Source of the DNA: CAYUNE01 sp964446115
GTDB lineage: Bacteria > Desulfobacterota > Desulfobulbia > Desulfobulbales > Desulfobulbaceae
Assembly (NCBI GenBank): GCA_964446115.1
Contig: CAYUNE010000021.1
Location: 38,362-102,361 of the forward strand
Reading direction: 5' to 3'
Length of the DNA stretch: 64,000 nt
Shown here: one piece after another, positions 32,872 through 41,665 of the stretch
Layout: every line of letters starts with the position of its first letter
How positions within the stretch are numbered: the first letter of the stretch is position 1
Program-made: the position numbers and the translations under genes
The notes under the pieces: model-generated
What the model saw: only the letters and a program-made list of their open reading frames with translations
Told to the model about the DNA's origin: nothing
The model's database searches: none

Positions 32872-34086
32872 TCAGTCAAAGCGGATCCTGCGGAATCGTC
32901 GTTTGCCGACCTGCAGAAGGATTCGGCCCCGGGCCGCCACGGTGCGGCTGACATCGGTGACCTTGTTACCATCAACGGAAACGGCGTTCTGCTTGATCAT
33001 CCGGCGGCCCTCTGAGCTTGAGGAGACCAGACCCGCTTCCTGCAGGAGTTTCGGCAGCCAGATTTCCTCTTCTTCACATTCAATGCGCTCCTCCGGGATA
33101 TCATCCGGCAGCTGGTGCCTGGCAAAGACCTGTTCAAAGGAGCGTTGCGCCCGCTTTGCCGCTGCCTCGTCATGGAAGCGGGCCGTCAGTTCACTCGCCA
33201 ACCGTTGTTTGATCTTTTTCGGGTGGAGCCTGCCGGCATCCATGTCCTCTTTGAGACTGTTGATCTCGGCGGCGCTGAGATCGGAGAGCAGCTCATAATA
33301 GCGGAACATCAGGTCGTCGCTGATGGACATGATCTTGCCGTAGATATCGTCCGGGGAATCGGTGATGCCGATATAGTTGCCCAGGGATTTGCTCATCTTG
33401 TTGACGCCGTCCAACCCTTCCAGCAGTGGAAGGGTCAGGACGACCTGGGGCTCCTGGCCGCGGTCGCGCTGCAAATCGCGACCCATGAGGAGGTTAAAGA
33501 GCTGGTCCGTGCCCCCCAGCTCCACGTCGGCCTCCATGGCCACCGAATCGTATCCCTGGATGAGGGGATAGAGGAACTCGTGGATGGAAATGGGCTTGGA
33601 GTTTTCAAAGCGCACCTTGAAGTCCTCACGCTCAAGCATGCGGGCCACCGTCAGCTTGGAGGCCAGGCGGATCATCTCGTAGGAGCTGAGCTTTCCCAGC
33701 CAGGTGGAGTTGAAAACCACTTTGGTCCTTTGCGGATCAAGGATTTTGAAAACCTGTTTCTTGTATGTTTCGGCATTGCGCTTGACATCCTCAGGGGTCA
33801 GAGGCGGCCGTGTGGTTGACTTACCGGTGGGATCGCCGATCAACCCAGTGAAATCACCGATGAGAAAGTAGATGTCATGGCCCAGCTCCTGGAAGTGTTT
33901 CATCTTCTGCAGAAGTACGGTGTGGCCCAGGTGCAGATCCGGAGCCGTTGGATCAAAGCCGGCCTTGATCTTGAGGGGTTTCCCGGTTTCCAGGGAACGT
34001 GAGAGTTTTTTTGTCAAATCTTCCCGGGAGATACAGTCCACAACACCCCGTTCGATGAGGGCGATCTGTTCGTCTACTTTTTTCAT
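32872..34086 (-). CDS. tyrS: Tyrosyl-tRNA synthetase
   Basis: 404-residue class I synthetase of the TyrZ-like type. HIGH motif as HLGH (52-55), KMSKS near residue 230, FDPTAPDLHLGH, and a C-terminal S4 RNA-binding domain (from about 340, EGRRMIKQNAVSVDG). Starts 15 nt after rny and is likely co-transcribed with it. Confidence 0.96.
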   Translation of the reverse strand: MKKVDEQIALIERGVVDCISREDLTKKLSRSLETGKPLKIKAGFDPTAPDLHLGHTVLLQKMKHFQELGHDIYFLIGDFTGLIGDPTGKSTTRPPLTPEDVKRNAETYKKQVFKILDPQRTKVVFNSTWLGKLSSYEMIRLASKLTVARMLEREDFKVRFENSKPISIHEFLYPLIQGYDSVAMEADVELGGTDQLFNLLMGRDLQRDRGQEPQVVLTLPLLEGLDGVNKMSKSLGNYIGITDSPDDIYGKIMSISDDLMFRYYELLSDLSAAEINSLKEDMDAGRLHPKKIKQRLASELTARFHDEAAAKRAQRSFEQVFARHQLPDDIPEERIECEEEEIWLPKLLQEAGLVSSSSEGRRMIKQNAVSVDGNKVTDVSRTVAARGRILLQVGKRRFRRIRFD

Positions 34087-34101
34087 GGAATTTTCGGCTT
34101 T

Positions 34102-35652
34102 CTACTTTGCATATTCAACGGCCCGGGTTTCCCGGATAACCGTGACCCGGATCTGGCCCGGATATGTGAGTTGCTGTTCCACCGAATTGGCGATATCCCG
34201 GCTGAGCAGGATTGCCTCGTCATCGGATATTTTTTCACTGTTGACAATGATACGCAGGTCGCGACCGGCCTGGATCGCGTAGGATTTTTCCACGCCGTTG
34301 AAGGATGTGGCGATATTTTCGAGATCCTCCAGTCGTTTGACATAGGATTGCAGCATTTCCTTGCGGGCGCCGGGCCGGGCTCCGGAGAGGGCGTCGGCGG
34401 ACTGGACCAGGATGTCCAGCACGCTCTTGAGCGGCTGATCCTCGTGGTGGGCGCCGATGGCATAGACCACGTCTTCGGCTTCTCCGTATTTTCTGGCAAG
34501 ATCCCGGCCGATGATGGCATGGGATCCCTCGATTTCATGATCCACCGCCTTGCCGATATCATGCAGCAGGCCGGCTCTTTTGGCTTTTTTCACATCAAGG
34601 CCGAGTTCCGCCGCCATGATGCCGCAGAGAAAGGCGACCTCCAGAGAATGCTGCAGGATATTCTGACCGTAACTGGTCCGATAGGTGAGACGGCCGATGA
34701 GCTTGATCAGTTCCACATGCATGCCGTGGGCGCCCACGTCAAAGGTGGCCTGTTCCCCCGCCTCCCGGATGCTGACATCGAGTTCCTTGGTGACCTTTGC
34801 AACCACCTCTTCAATGCGGGCCGGATGGATGCGGCCATCCGAGATCAGCTGCTGCAGGGCCAGGCGGGCGATTTCCCGCCTGATGGGATTAAATCCGGAG
34901 AGGATGACCGCCTCGGGAGTATCATCGATGATGATGTCGATTCCGGTGGCCGCCTCGATGGCCCTGATGTTTCGTCCTTCACGGCCAATGATTCGGCCCT
35001 TCATCTCATCGTTGGGGAGGGGGACCATGGAAACGGTCTTGTCGGCGACATAATCGCCGGCATAGCGCGAGATGGCCAAGGCAAGGATATTTTTCCCCTT
35101 GCGGTCCGCCTGAATTTTCATCTCGTTTTCGATTCGTGAAAGGCGTTTGGCGGCATCCATCCGCGCCTCGCTCTCTATGGATTTCATCAGCTCCTGCTTG
35201 GCCTCTTCCCGACCGATGCCGGCGGTTTTTTCCAGCTTGTAGCGTTGGGCCTCGATGAGCTCATCCATCTCCTTTTGGCGTTCAGTGAGATTTTTTTCCC
35301 GGTTGACACAGAGCTTTTCCCGCTGCAGTACCCGTGATTCCCGTTTGGCCAGGGCCCGTGTCTCCTGTTTCAGCCGGTCCTGCTCGCGGGTGAGCCGGTG
35401 CTTTTCGTCCTTGAGTTTTTCCCGGTCGGAACTTATCTCCCTGGTGGCTGTCTGTTTGAGTTGATAGACTTCCTCCTTTGCCTGGAGCAGGGCTTCTTTT
35501 CTGATCTGTTCGGCTTTGTGAAGGGCCCCCTCGATCAGCTGATTTTTCTGGGCTTCGACATGGGCCTGGTTTCCCTCGGCGATATATTTGCGGGCAAGAA
35601 ATCCCAGAGCGCCGCCGAGAAACAACCCGGCGAGAAACAGTATGGTGGTCAT
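34102..35652 (-). CDS. rny: Ribonuclease Y
   Basis: 516-residue membrane-anchored endoribonuclease that initiates mRNA decay. N-terminal helix (residues 3-20), a long charged coiled coil (about 28-200), KH domain (MKGRIIGREGRNIRAIEAATG), and an HD phosphohydrolase domain with HSLEVAFLCG and HDIGKAVDHE. Ribosome site AAGGATAG upstream of the ATG at 35652. Sits downstream of a 1-kb non-coding region that follows zapA, an order common in deltaproteobacteria. Confidence 0.95.
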   Translation of the reverse strand: MTTILFLAGLFLGGALGFLARKYIAEGNQAHVEAQKNQLIEGALHKAEQIRKEALLQAKEEVYQLKQTATREISSDREKLKDEKHRLTREQDRLKQETRALAKRESRVLQREKLCVNREKNLTERQKEMDELIEAQRYKLEKTAGIGREEAKQELMKSIESEARMDAAKRLSRIENEMKIQADRKGKNILALAISRYAGDYVADKTVSMVPLPNDEMKGRIIGREGRNIRAIEAATGIDIIIDDTPEAVILSGFNPIRREIARLALQQLISDGRIHPARIEEVVAKVTKELDVSIREAGEQATFDVGAHGMHVELIKLIGRLTYRTSYGQNILQHSLEVAFLCGIMAAELGLDVKKAKRAGLLHDIGKAVDHEIEGSHAIIGRDLARKYGEAEDVVYAIGAHHEDQPLKSVLDILVQSADALSGARPGARKEMLQSYVKRLEDLENIATSFNGVEKSYAIQAGRDLRIIVNSEKISDDEAILLSRDIANSVEQQLTYPGQIRVTVIRETRAVEYAK

Positions 35653-35928
35653 GACTCTATCCTTTCCAAAAAATGTCGGCCGCGCATCCGAGAGGGGTCG
35701 ACACGATAAAATCCGGATCCCGGTGCCGCTGCGGCAGGGGAGGCGGACAGATAAAATACAAAAAGAATTGTCGTGCAGGTGCAGGAAAGAAAGAGAGAGG
35801 GAATGGGTGTGAAAGAGATCCTGTTCCTTTGAGGAATCGATCGGGCTGCAATGCTGCTTAGCGTACTCCCGGCAACCTGGAGCAGAGGGAAAGCCCTTTT
35901 CCGGTGAAAGGTGATCCAGAAGATTCCA

Positions 35929-36044
35929 TGAGAAAACGCATATATCTGTAAACAGCTTACAGGGTGGATTGTCGTGTTTCGGGCGCTGTGCTTCCGACCC
36001 ATCCAGCCGATTGCATAACTGAAACCATTCCTTGGTCTTTCTCA
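35929..36044 (-). ncRNA. Candidate structured RNA with perfect -10 box
   Basis: On the minus strand a perfect TATAAT (36050-36055) is followed 5 nt later by TGAGAAA (36038-36044), which pairs with TTTCTCA (35929-35935), closing a 116-nt domain. Inside are a hairpin GGAU-GUCG/CGAC-AUCC (around 35972-36006) and CTGTAA/TTACAG (around 35945-35962). No obvious -35 box, no terminator T run. Could be part of 6S RNA or of the rny leader; not identified by sequence. Confidence 0.28.
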
Positions 36045-36086
36045 GCCTGAATTATAAGAAGTTCACCGCAACAGACCCGTGGCCCG

Positions 36087-36184
36087 GTAAGCGATCACAG
36101 GGCATGCAACCCAGTGGTATATCGTACTTCCAAGCTGTGATTGGTCACAAGTGTTGTAGATTCACACACTTATCTCCCGGCCGC
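36087..36184 (-). repeat. Decayed MITE copy D (partial)
   Basis: Left end GTAAGCGATCACAGG (36087-36101), internal end copy GTGATTGGTCACAAG (36137-36151), with the intervening CTTCCAAGCTGTGATT matching copy C. The hairpin is reduced to CCCGGCCGCCGGG (36177-36189 area) and no right end is found. Same orientation as the copy at 30281. Confidence 0.7.
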
Positions 36185-36278
36185 CGGGAACGAACCCCGT
36201 GGATTTTTTACAGATGAATCAGGTGATAAAAAATCACAAAGGGGTTGCAACATCCCGTCAGGCCTGTTGCATCTGGTG

Positions 36279-36560
36279 AAAAAAATCCCCGCCCTGCCGT
36301 GTCAACGTCATGATTAAACCTGTAAAATCAGGTGGACACTACTCATAACTCCGGCAGGGAATCAATACAGTTTCCCTTTTGAAGCCAGCGGAGTTGTCCT
36401 ATCATTGCGAGTTGGCTCAATACTCCGATGATCACAAACAGTGCAGGGAAGCAAAAAAACAAGAGTAAAATTACACCGTAGCGGGCAGATCCTTATTAAC
36501 CGTCATGCCTGCCCGCCTCCAGACCAGATGCGGCGAACCGTTCTTATCATTTCGTCTATA
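36279..36560 (-). ncRNA. Candidate small RNA downstream of zapA, possible 6S RNA locus
   Basis: Minus strand: an extended -10 TGaTATACT at 36560-36568 points into an AT-rich non-coding stretch. It contains a GCGGGCAG/CTGCCCGC hairpin (36509-36516 with 36481-36488), an H-type pseudoknot (CGGAGT 36422-36427 with ACTCCG 36389-36394; GAGCCA 36413-36418 with TGGCTT 36382-36387), and a CCCTGCCG/CGGCAGGG stem (36352-36359 with 36292-36299) followed by a seven-T run at 36279-36285. Ends are estimates; identity as 6S rests on synteny only. Confidence 0.3.
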
Positions 36561-36659
36561 GTATATCAGAACAACTGCAAATGAAAAGCAAAATCGTATG
36601 GTTCCATTGCGGAAAGCCGGGTGATTCCCAATGTTCCGGAGCGCTTTATCCGGGAAATT

Positions 36660-36944
36660 TTACCGGATTTCCGCAGCCACCTTGTCGATGAGCTCGTCGA
36701 TGCGTTTGTCCTGCCTGGTGCGGTAGGTGTGGAACTCCCTTTTCAGCTCGATATATTGGGACGCTATCTGCAAACAGGCGAGGATAAGGCTTTTGCTGGA
36801 GGGAACGGTACTGCGGTTCCGGGGGGAGTTGCCTTCAACTTCATTTTTGACCAGCGAGATAATTTTTTCCACATCTTCGTCGGACGCATCGGTGTAAAAT
36901 GAAAAATTATGCCCCAGAAGCCTGAATTGTACCAGCCTTTCCAT
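36660..36944 (-). CDS. zapA: Cell division protein ZapA
   Basis: 94 residues; FtsZ-ring associated protein that crosslinks FtsZ filaments. N-terminal beta part (VQFRLLGHNFSFYTDASDEDVEKI) and a C-terminal coiled coil (LACLQIASQYIELKREF, RIDELIDKVAAEI). Normal family length. Downstream of the zapB-like gene by 47 nt. Confidence 0.92.
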   Translation of the reverse strand: MERLVQFRLLGHNFSFYTDASDEDVEKIISLVKNEVEGNSPRNRSTVPSSKSLILACLQIASQYIELKREFHTYRTRQDKRIDELIDKVAAEIR

Positions 36945-36991
36945 GCGCGGAGATCAAAGACCGAATTTATTGCGCCGGCAGGATCATGCCG

Positions 36992-37303
36992 TTATCCCTT
37001 GTCCATGGCAAAGAGCTTTCCCTGGGCGCTTTCATTTTCAGAGACCTCCTGCGGCTCCGTTGAAAAGCCGCCCTGTTCGTTTTCCCATTCCTCGATACGA
37101 CCGATGAGACCGGAAACCCTGCTCTTCACCTCGGAGCGTTCGGCCCGCATGGTTTCAAGCTGCCGGTTGAGATCGTCCCTTTCCTCTTCGGTTTTCTGCA
37201 GAGTTGCCTGCAGGCTCTGATAATTTTGCTTTAACTCATTGTAGCGATTGAGAAGTTTGTCGACAAACTGCTCCAACTGCGCCAGCTCAGCTTCTTTGTG
37301 CAT
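36992..37303 (-). CDS. zapB: ZapB-like coiled-coil cell division protein
   Basis: 103 residues: a heptad-repeat coiled coil over residues 3-75 (LAQLEQFVDKLLNRYNELKQ, LNRQLETMRAERSEVKSRV) and a short polar tail. Size, composition and position directly upstream of zapA point to a ZapB-type FtsZ-ring factor. Ribosome site AAGGAGA just upstream of the start at 37303. Confidence 0.78.
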   Translation of the reverse strand: MHKEAELAQLEQFVDKLLNRYNELKQNYQSLQATLQKTEEERDDLNRQLETMRAERSEVKSRVSGLIGRIEEWENEQGGFSTEPQEVSENESAQGKLFAMDKG

Positions 37304-37516
37304 GGTTATTCTCCTTGATACCCTGGATTCATTCGTGCCGGTCGGGAGATGGAATATATGTCTAACCGGTTGAAATCAAATTAAACTTTATCAAGCAATA
37401 TACTATACAAACGGGGACGGAAGTGTGCAAGATTTTTATGACTTTTGCTGGGATTGGAAAGAGCGGCGGCCTGGTGTCGGCTTTTGTTTTCCCCTGTCGG
37501 CTGGAAAGAGAAGCTC

Positions 37517-38002
37517 CTATACCCGGGTGTAGTGCCAGGAACGGGGCCGGCCGTTTTCATAGGGCATATAGCCGTGAAAGATCCGGGCGTCATTATCGAA
37601 AACCAGAGGGAGGAAATAGCGGTCGCCTTCCCACATGGGGAGTTTGGCAAGTTGATCCAGTGGATGCCAGGCCAGCTCTCCCTCCTCGTTTTCGGAAAAT
37701 GGGGTTCCGCTGAAACGGGTGATGAGAAAGATGAATCCCAGCCAGTCTTCTCCCTGCCGGCCGAAACCCCGCCAGTTGATCGTACCCCGCAGCCGCGCCT
37801 GCTCGCAGATCAGGCCGGATTCTTCCCTGATCTCCCGAAACAGGCAGGTCTGGATATCTTCATGGGGCAACATTTTGCCTCCAAGGCCGTTGTATTTTCC
37901 CAGATGCTGATCATGGGGCCGGGCATTACGGTGCACCAGAAGGGTGTGGGTCCCTTCGGGGGAGAGAATATAGCCAAGGGTTGCAACAATCGGAGTGTAC
38001 AT
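37517..38002 (-). CDS. Nudix hydrolase (MutT/8-oxo-dGTP type)
   Basis: 161 residues. Complete Nudix box G-x5-E-x7-REIREESGL (from GKMLPHE to EESGL, about residues 43-65). The N-terminal TPIVATLGYILS and LGKYNGLGGKM plus a C-terminal DNDARIFHGYMPYE resemble mammalian MTH1-like 8-oxo-dGTPases. Hydrolyses nucleoside diphosphate derivatives; sanitising oxidised dGTP is likely. Single gene, divergent from the transglycosylase. Confidence 0.9.
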   Translation of the reverse strand: MYTPIVATLGYILSPEGTHTLLVHRNARPHDQHLGKYNGLGGKMLPHEDIQTCLFREIREESGLICEQARLRGTINWRGFGRQGEDWLGFIFLITRFSGTPFSENEEGELAWHPLDQLAKLPMWEGDRYFLPLVFDNDARIFHGYMPYENGRPRSWHYTRV

Positions 38003-38306
38003 ATCGATTTTTCGTCAGGATTCCACCTGTATGGCGTAATGGTTTTTTCCGTTTTTCCTGATTTGCGACAACAACTTTCAGGCCCGGAAAAGGGGCGGGA
38101 GACCGTGGCGCCAATTTTGTGCATAATTTATTGAAAAAAAAGGAATTTTGTCGATGCCTCCACTTTCTGCATGATGTCGTGCCTGGTGAGGTTCAGGGGA
38201 TGCGGAGATAATTTATCTAATAGTTTTTTCCCGGGAGACCGAAGGGATACGATAGTAACCGGCTATTGTCGTTTCCCATAACCAGAGAAAACGAGAACGG
38301 ATTCCC
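38003..38306. other. 304-nt divergent intergenic region, little resolved
   Basis: Separates divergent nudix and transglycosylase genes, so it must carry both promoters; I could not pick convincing ones. AT-rich at 38115-38150 (A run, GTGCATAATTTATTG) and 38210-38235. No repeat or RNA gene seen. Confidence 0.4.
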
Positions 38307-39701
38307 ATGTTGCCCACCCTGTTGTCCGGAAAACAGATGCGTACAGTCATGACCGCTGTGGTCTGCTTCCTCCTTGCCGGGTTCGTTTCTGCGGTATCGG
38401 CGGACGATCTGTTTCCCCTTTATCCATGCATACGCAATAACGTAATGTTCTGGCGGCATGTGTATGAAACCTTCAGCAGTAATCAGGGCATAGTTCATGA
38501 TCAGGAAGATCTGTCGATCATATACGGGATCATACCCCTTGTCGACCGTGATGTGCCCGGGGCGGCGGAATCGAACCGGCAGGCCATGCGCCGGGCAAAG
38601 CGCCGCTATCGGGATATCCTCCGGAAACTCGCCGATGGCAGGCCGCCGGCAAACCGCCGGGAGCTGATGGTTGCCGCGCTTTTCCCAACTGCCGGCCCCG
38701 GGACATACCGGCGGGCCATGGAAAATATCCGTGTGCAGACCGGCCAGAAGGACAGTTTCATTGCCGGATTTGTCCGTTCAGGAGCATATATCGATGAGAT
38801 CAAACGTATTTTTGTTTCATACGGCCTGCCGGAGCAACTGGCCTACCTGCCCCATGTGGAGTCGTCGTTCAACCACAGGGCGCGCAGCCGTTCCGGAGCG
38901 GTGGGAACCTGGCAGTTTATCCTGTCCACCGGACGAGAGTTTATGACAATCAATCAACAGGTGGACGAGCGGTATGATCCCCTGCTGTCATCCCATGCAG
39001 CAGCCCGGTTTCTGCGGCAAAATTATGAAAAACTCGGCACCTGGCCACTGGCGATAACCGCCTATCATCACGGCCAGAACGGCATGATTCGAGCGCTGCG
39101 TGCCAAGGGCGATTTTGAAAACATTGTCAGAGAATACCGCAGCAAGGGTTTTGGGTTTGCCTCGCGGAATTATTATGCCGAATTTCTTGCCGCCTTACAG
39201 GTGGCCGGTAACCTGGAGCGAGATCCGTCAGTTAAGCGGGACTCTCCCTTGACTCCTCTGACGGTAAGTTTCCCGGGCACCTGGTGGGTGCGGGATCTCT
39301 TTCGCTTCGTGCCCGTATCCGGGGAGACCCTGGCCCGCCTGAACCCGGCCCTGCGTTCCGCGGTCCTGGAGGGCGGAAAACCCCTGCCCGAGGATTATCC
39401 CATACGGTTGCCGGATACCCCTGCGGTGCGGCGTGCCCTCGAGCTTGAAACCGCAGGCGTGACCACCGTCTCCTCCGATGGTTCACACCGCTATTATCTG
39501 GTCAGGCCGGGAGATACCGCCGGCCGCATTGCCAGACGTTTCCAAGTGCCTCTGGAATTGCTGATACGGATCAACGACCTTGACGAGAGCGCCGCAATTT
39601 TCAGTGGCCGCCGGCTGCGAATTCCTGTTATAACCCCTGTATCTGTTCGTGATCAAGTCGTTTTACTGAACAGTCAGGGGAAAAGGTCCCCTGACGGCTA
39701 G
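38307..39701 (+). CDS. Membrane-bound lytic transglycosylase MltD-like, with LysM
   Basis: 464-residue periplasmic peptidoglycan-cleaving enzyme. Signal peptide in residues 1-33 (TAVVCFLLAGFVSAVSA); no lipobox Cys. SLT domain at about 165-300 with catalytic E185 in PHVESSFN, GTWQFILSTG and ITAYHHG. A LysM peptidoglycan-binding domain at about 393-440 (YYLVRPGDTAGRIARRFQVP). Two ATG candidates: 38307 and 38337, both leaving a signal peptide. Cleaves glycan strands to 1,6-anhydroMurNAc. Confidence 0.9.
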   Translation: MLPTLLSGKQMRTVMTAVVCFLLAGFVSAVSADDLFPLYPCIRNNVMFWRHVYETFSSNQGIVHDQEDLSIIYGIIPLVDRDVPGAAESNRQAMRRAKRRYRDILRKLADGRPPANRRELMVAALFPTAGPGTYRRAMENIRVQTGQKDSFIAGFVRSGAYIDEIKRIFVSYGLPEQLAYLPHVESSFNHRARSRSGAVGTWQFILSTGREFMTINQQVDERYDPLLSSHAAARFLRQNYEKLGTWPLAITAYHHGQNGMIRALRAKGDFENIVREYRSKGFGFASRNYYAEFLAALQVAGNLERDPSVKRDSPLTPLTVSFPGTWWVRDLFRFVPVSGETLARLNPALRSAVLEGGKPLPEDYPIRLPDTPAVRRALELETAGVTTVSSDGSHRYYLVRPGDTAGRIARRFQVPLELLIRINDLDESAAIFSGRRLRIPVITPVSVRDQVVLLNSQGKRSPDG

Positions 39702-39924
39702 GAGCGGGAAAGTGGCGGATGAAAAGCTCTGTTTTCCGTCGCCGCAATCAACTACGGGAGCTTGAAAAATAAGGATTTTTCTTTGAGATCAAACTATGCG
39801 AAAATTGTATCGCGACCATATGAACGGCTGATATCGCGAGGATATCAAATGATCGGCCTGGGGCGGTCCTCAGGTGAAAAGACAATTTTTCAAGATACCC
39901 ACAGGAAGAGAAGAGGAGACTGAG

Positions 39925-40314
39925 ATGGATATTTCACTAAAGATTGCGCAATTGAAGCAACGATCTGATTTTACTGATAATGTCGGGATGATACTCATTC
40001 ATAACGGCGTTGTCAGAAATTGGTCCCGGCAGGACAAAAGCCCGGTGGAGGCGCTGGAAGTGACGGTGGATCAGGAGCATGTTGAGCGGTTGCGTGGTGA
40101 ATATTTGGAAAAACCGGGTATCTATGAAATAATAATTGAAGCCCGTTCAGGGAGATTCAGGCCCGGGGACGATCTTTTGTTTATCATTGTGGCCGGAGAT
40201 CTGCGGGAGAATATCAAACCTGTGCTGGCGGAACTCTTGGACCGGGTCAAGGCCGAGGCAGTGTCCAAACGAGAGATCGGCGTTGAGGGCGGAGACACGG
40301 GAGGGGCCTTGTAA
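39925..40314 (+). CDS. MoaE-like protein (molybdopterin synthase large-subunit fold)
   Basis: 129 residues. Central pattern GMILIHNGVVRNW..., VEALEVTVDQEHVERLRGEYL and the strand LLFIIVAGDLRENIKPVLAELLDRVKAE fits MoaE, the catalytic half of molybdopterin synthase. The typical catalytic Lys motif near the C terminus (IWKKE) is replaced by SKREI, and no moaD or other moa gene is adjacent, so a true molybdopterin role is uncertain. Start at 39925 is chosen for AGAGGAG 5-8 nt upstream; an upstream ATG at 39874 has none. Precedes the roadblock/GTPase operon by 212 nt. Confidence 0.7.
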   Translation: MDISLKIAQLKQRSDFTDNVGMILIHNGVVRNWSRQDKSPVEALEVTVDQEHVERLRGEYLEKPGIYEIIIEARSGRFRPGDDLLFIIVAGDLRENIKPVLAELLDRVKAEAVSKREIGVEGGDTGGAL

Positions 40315-40378
40315 GCGCCGTCCTGGTACGATTTCTGAAGGGGTTCTTTGAAATAATTGGGAAAAATTCAAAAACATC

Positions 40379-40407
40379 TTCATATACAAAATTTTCTATC
40401 GTATAAT
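40379..40407 (+). promoter_or_regulatory. Promoter for the roadblock/GTPase operon
   Basis: TTCATA (40379-40384), 17-nt spacer, perfect TATAAT (40402-40407) in an AT-rich intergenic stretch, 119 nt before the roadblock gene. Confidence 0.6.
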
Positions 40408-40526
40408 TCAGTATTAATATTATTAAAAATGTTCATTTCCGGTCCGGTGTCGCCGGCTGGCGGAGTGCCAAAGGCGGTTATTCAGGCTTTATATGGCTTT
40501 TGTTTACAAATGAAGGGGAATAAATC

Positions 40527-40925
40527 ATGAATTACGGTGTAGTTAGTCAGGATCAGCTTGAAAGGATTGACGAAATTTTAACTGAAAAGTTGATTCGTCT
40601 GGGGGTTGACTGCGTAATCATAATCGATATGGCAGGCAACATCATCACGGCCCGCGACAACGGCAAGAATAAATACGATGTCTATTCCTTTGCCGCCCTG
40701 GCCGCCGGAAACTTCGCCACTGTCGACGCCATGGCGAAGCTGGTGGGAGAAAACGAGTTTTCTCTGCTCTTCCACAAGGGGCAGGATTGCAACATTCACT
40801 TTTCAAAAATCGATGACGAGCTTCTCATGATCAGCATGTTCGGCAAGGATGTATCCCTTGGTTTCCTGCGACTGAATGTTGTTGAATCCATTGAACAGAT
40901 CAAGGAAGTCTGGTCGCCGGCCTAA
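40527..40925 (+). CDS. Roadblock/LC7-domain protein (MglB-like)
   Basis: 132 residues, one roadblock/LC7 domain: GVDCVIIIDMAGNIITARDNG, SFAALAAGNFATVDAMAKLVG, then FSLLFHKGQDCNIHFSKIDDELLMISMFG. In Myxococcus and Thermus, MglB of this fold is the GTPase-activating partner of MglA and sets cell polarity. Start ATG 40527 with AAGGGGA 6 nt upstream. The MglA-type GTPase follows 79 nt downstream, so the two are almost certainly partners. Confidence 0.9.
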   Translation: MNYGVVSQDQLERIDEILTEKLIRLGVDCVIIIDMAGNIITARDNGKNKYDVYSFAALAAGNFATVDAMAKLVGENEFSLLFHKGQDCNIHFSKIDDELLMISMFGKDVSLGFLRLNVVESIEQIKEVWSPA

Positions 40926-41004
40926 GCAGCGGCTGGAGATCATGATTTTCGCTTCAAGGGAACCGGCAATACAAGCGGCGTGAGAATTAAATTGACGGAG
41001 TATC

Positions 41005-41610
41005 ATGAGTTTTATTAATTTGAAAGACAAGGTTATCCAGGTCAAAATCGTCTATTACGGCCCGGGTCGAGGTGGGAAGACGACGAATCTTGAGTACATC
41101 AACCGTAAGTTCAGAAAGCAGATCCAGTCCGAGATGGTCAGCTTGAAAACCCATGGGGACCGGACCCTGTTTTTTGACTTCCTGCCCTTTGATATGGGCA
41201 AGATCAAGGGATATGATCTCAAGATACAGCTTTACACCGTACCCGGACAGGTCAAGTATAACGCCACCAGAAAGCTTGTCCTCAAGGGAGTTGACGGGAT
41301 CGTCTTTGTTGCCGATTCCCAGGAGCATATGCGCACGAAAAATATCCAGTCCCTCAACCAGCTCCACCAGAATCTGTTGTCATATAAAGAGAGTATTTTT
41401 AAAATTCCCCTGGTACTCCAATACAATAAGGTGGATCTCAAGGAGCAGGGAGTTCCCATACTGCCGGCCGAGGTCCTGGAAAAAGATCTGAACAGCAAGC
41501 TGGTTGTACCTTCCTTTACGGCGAGCGCCTTGACAGGGTTCAATGTGGCATTAACATTGAAAAAAATTATTTCATCCACCGTAATATCCGTACAAAAGAA
41601 ACTTGCCTGA
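41005..41610 (+). CDS. MglA-type small Ras-like GTPase
   Basis: 201 residues, one GTPase domain. P-loop GPGRGGKTT (19-27), TVPGQ at 78-82 in place of the Ras DxxGQ, NKVD (141-144) and TASA (172-175). These match bacterial MglA, including the altered switch-2 DxxG. It cycles between GTP and GDP states; the roadblock protein just upstream is the expected activator, and the acidic protein 55 nt downstream a candidate effector. No motility or polarity genes are adjacent. ATG 41005 with GACGGAG upstream. Confidence 0.92.
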   Translation: MSFINLKDKVIQVKIVYYGPGRGGKTTNLEYINRKFRKQIQSEMVSLKTHGDRTLFFDFLPFDMGKIKGYDLKIQLYTVPGQVKYNATRKLVLKGVDGIVFVADSQEHMRTKNIQSLNQLHQNLLSYKESIFKIPLVLQYNKVDLKEQGVPILPAEVLEKDLNSKLVVPSFTASALTGFNVALTLKKIISSTVISVQKKLA

Positions 41611-41665
41611 TGCCTGCCCGGTGAAACAGGGCCAGAACGGACTTTCACATAAATAAAGAAAGAGA

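Larger units (their letters stand above)
35653..36659. other. 1-kb non-coding region between zapA and rny
   Basis: No convincing protein gene on either strand; short open frames lack ribosome sites and family features. It contains the decayed MITE copy D, two structured RNA candidates on the minus strand (next entries), and on the plus strand a short palindrome ACCTG/CAGGT (36318-36333). In related deltaproteobacteria I recall 6S RNA (ssrS) between zapA and rny, which makes a functional RNA here likely. Confidence 0.6.

Noticed and set aside
35649..36002. Possible small exported protein on the minus strand in the zapA-rny region
   Set aside because: It overlaps the rny start, has no ribosome site, and crosses the structured RNA candidate; hydrophobic run appears fortuitous.
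36310..36340. Palindrome ACCTG/CAGGT near GGTGGACACT, first thought to be the end of an insertion sequence
   Set aside because: No matching opposite end, no transposase remnant and no target duplication.
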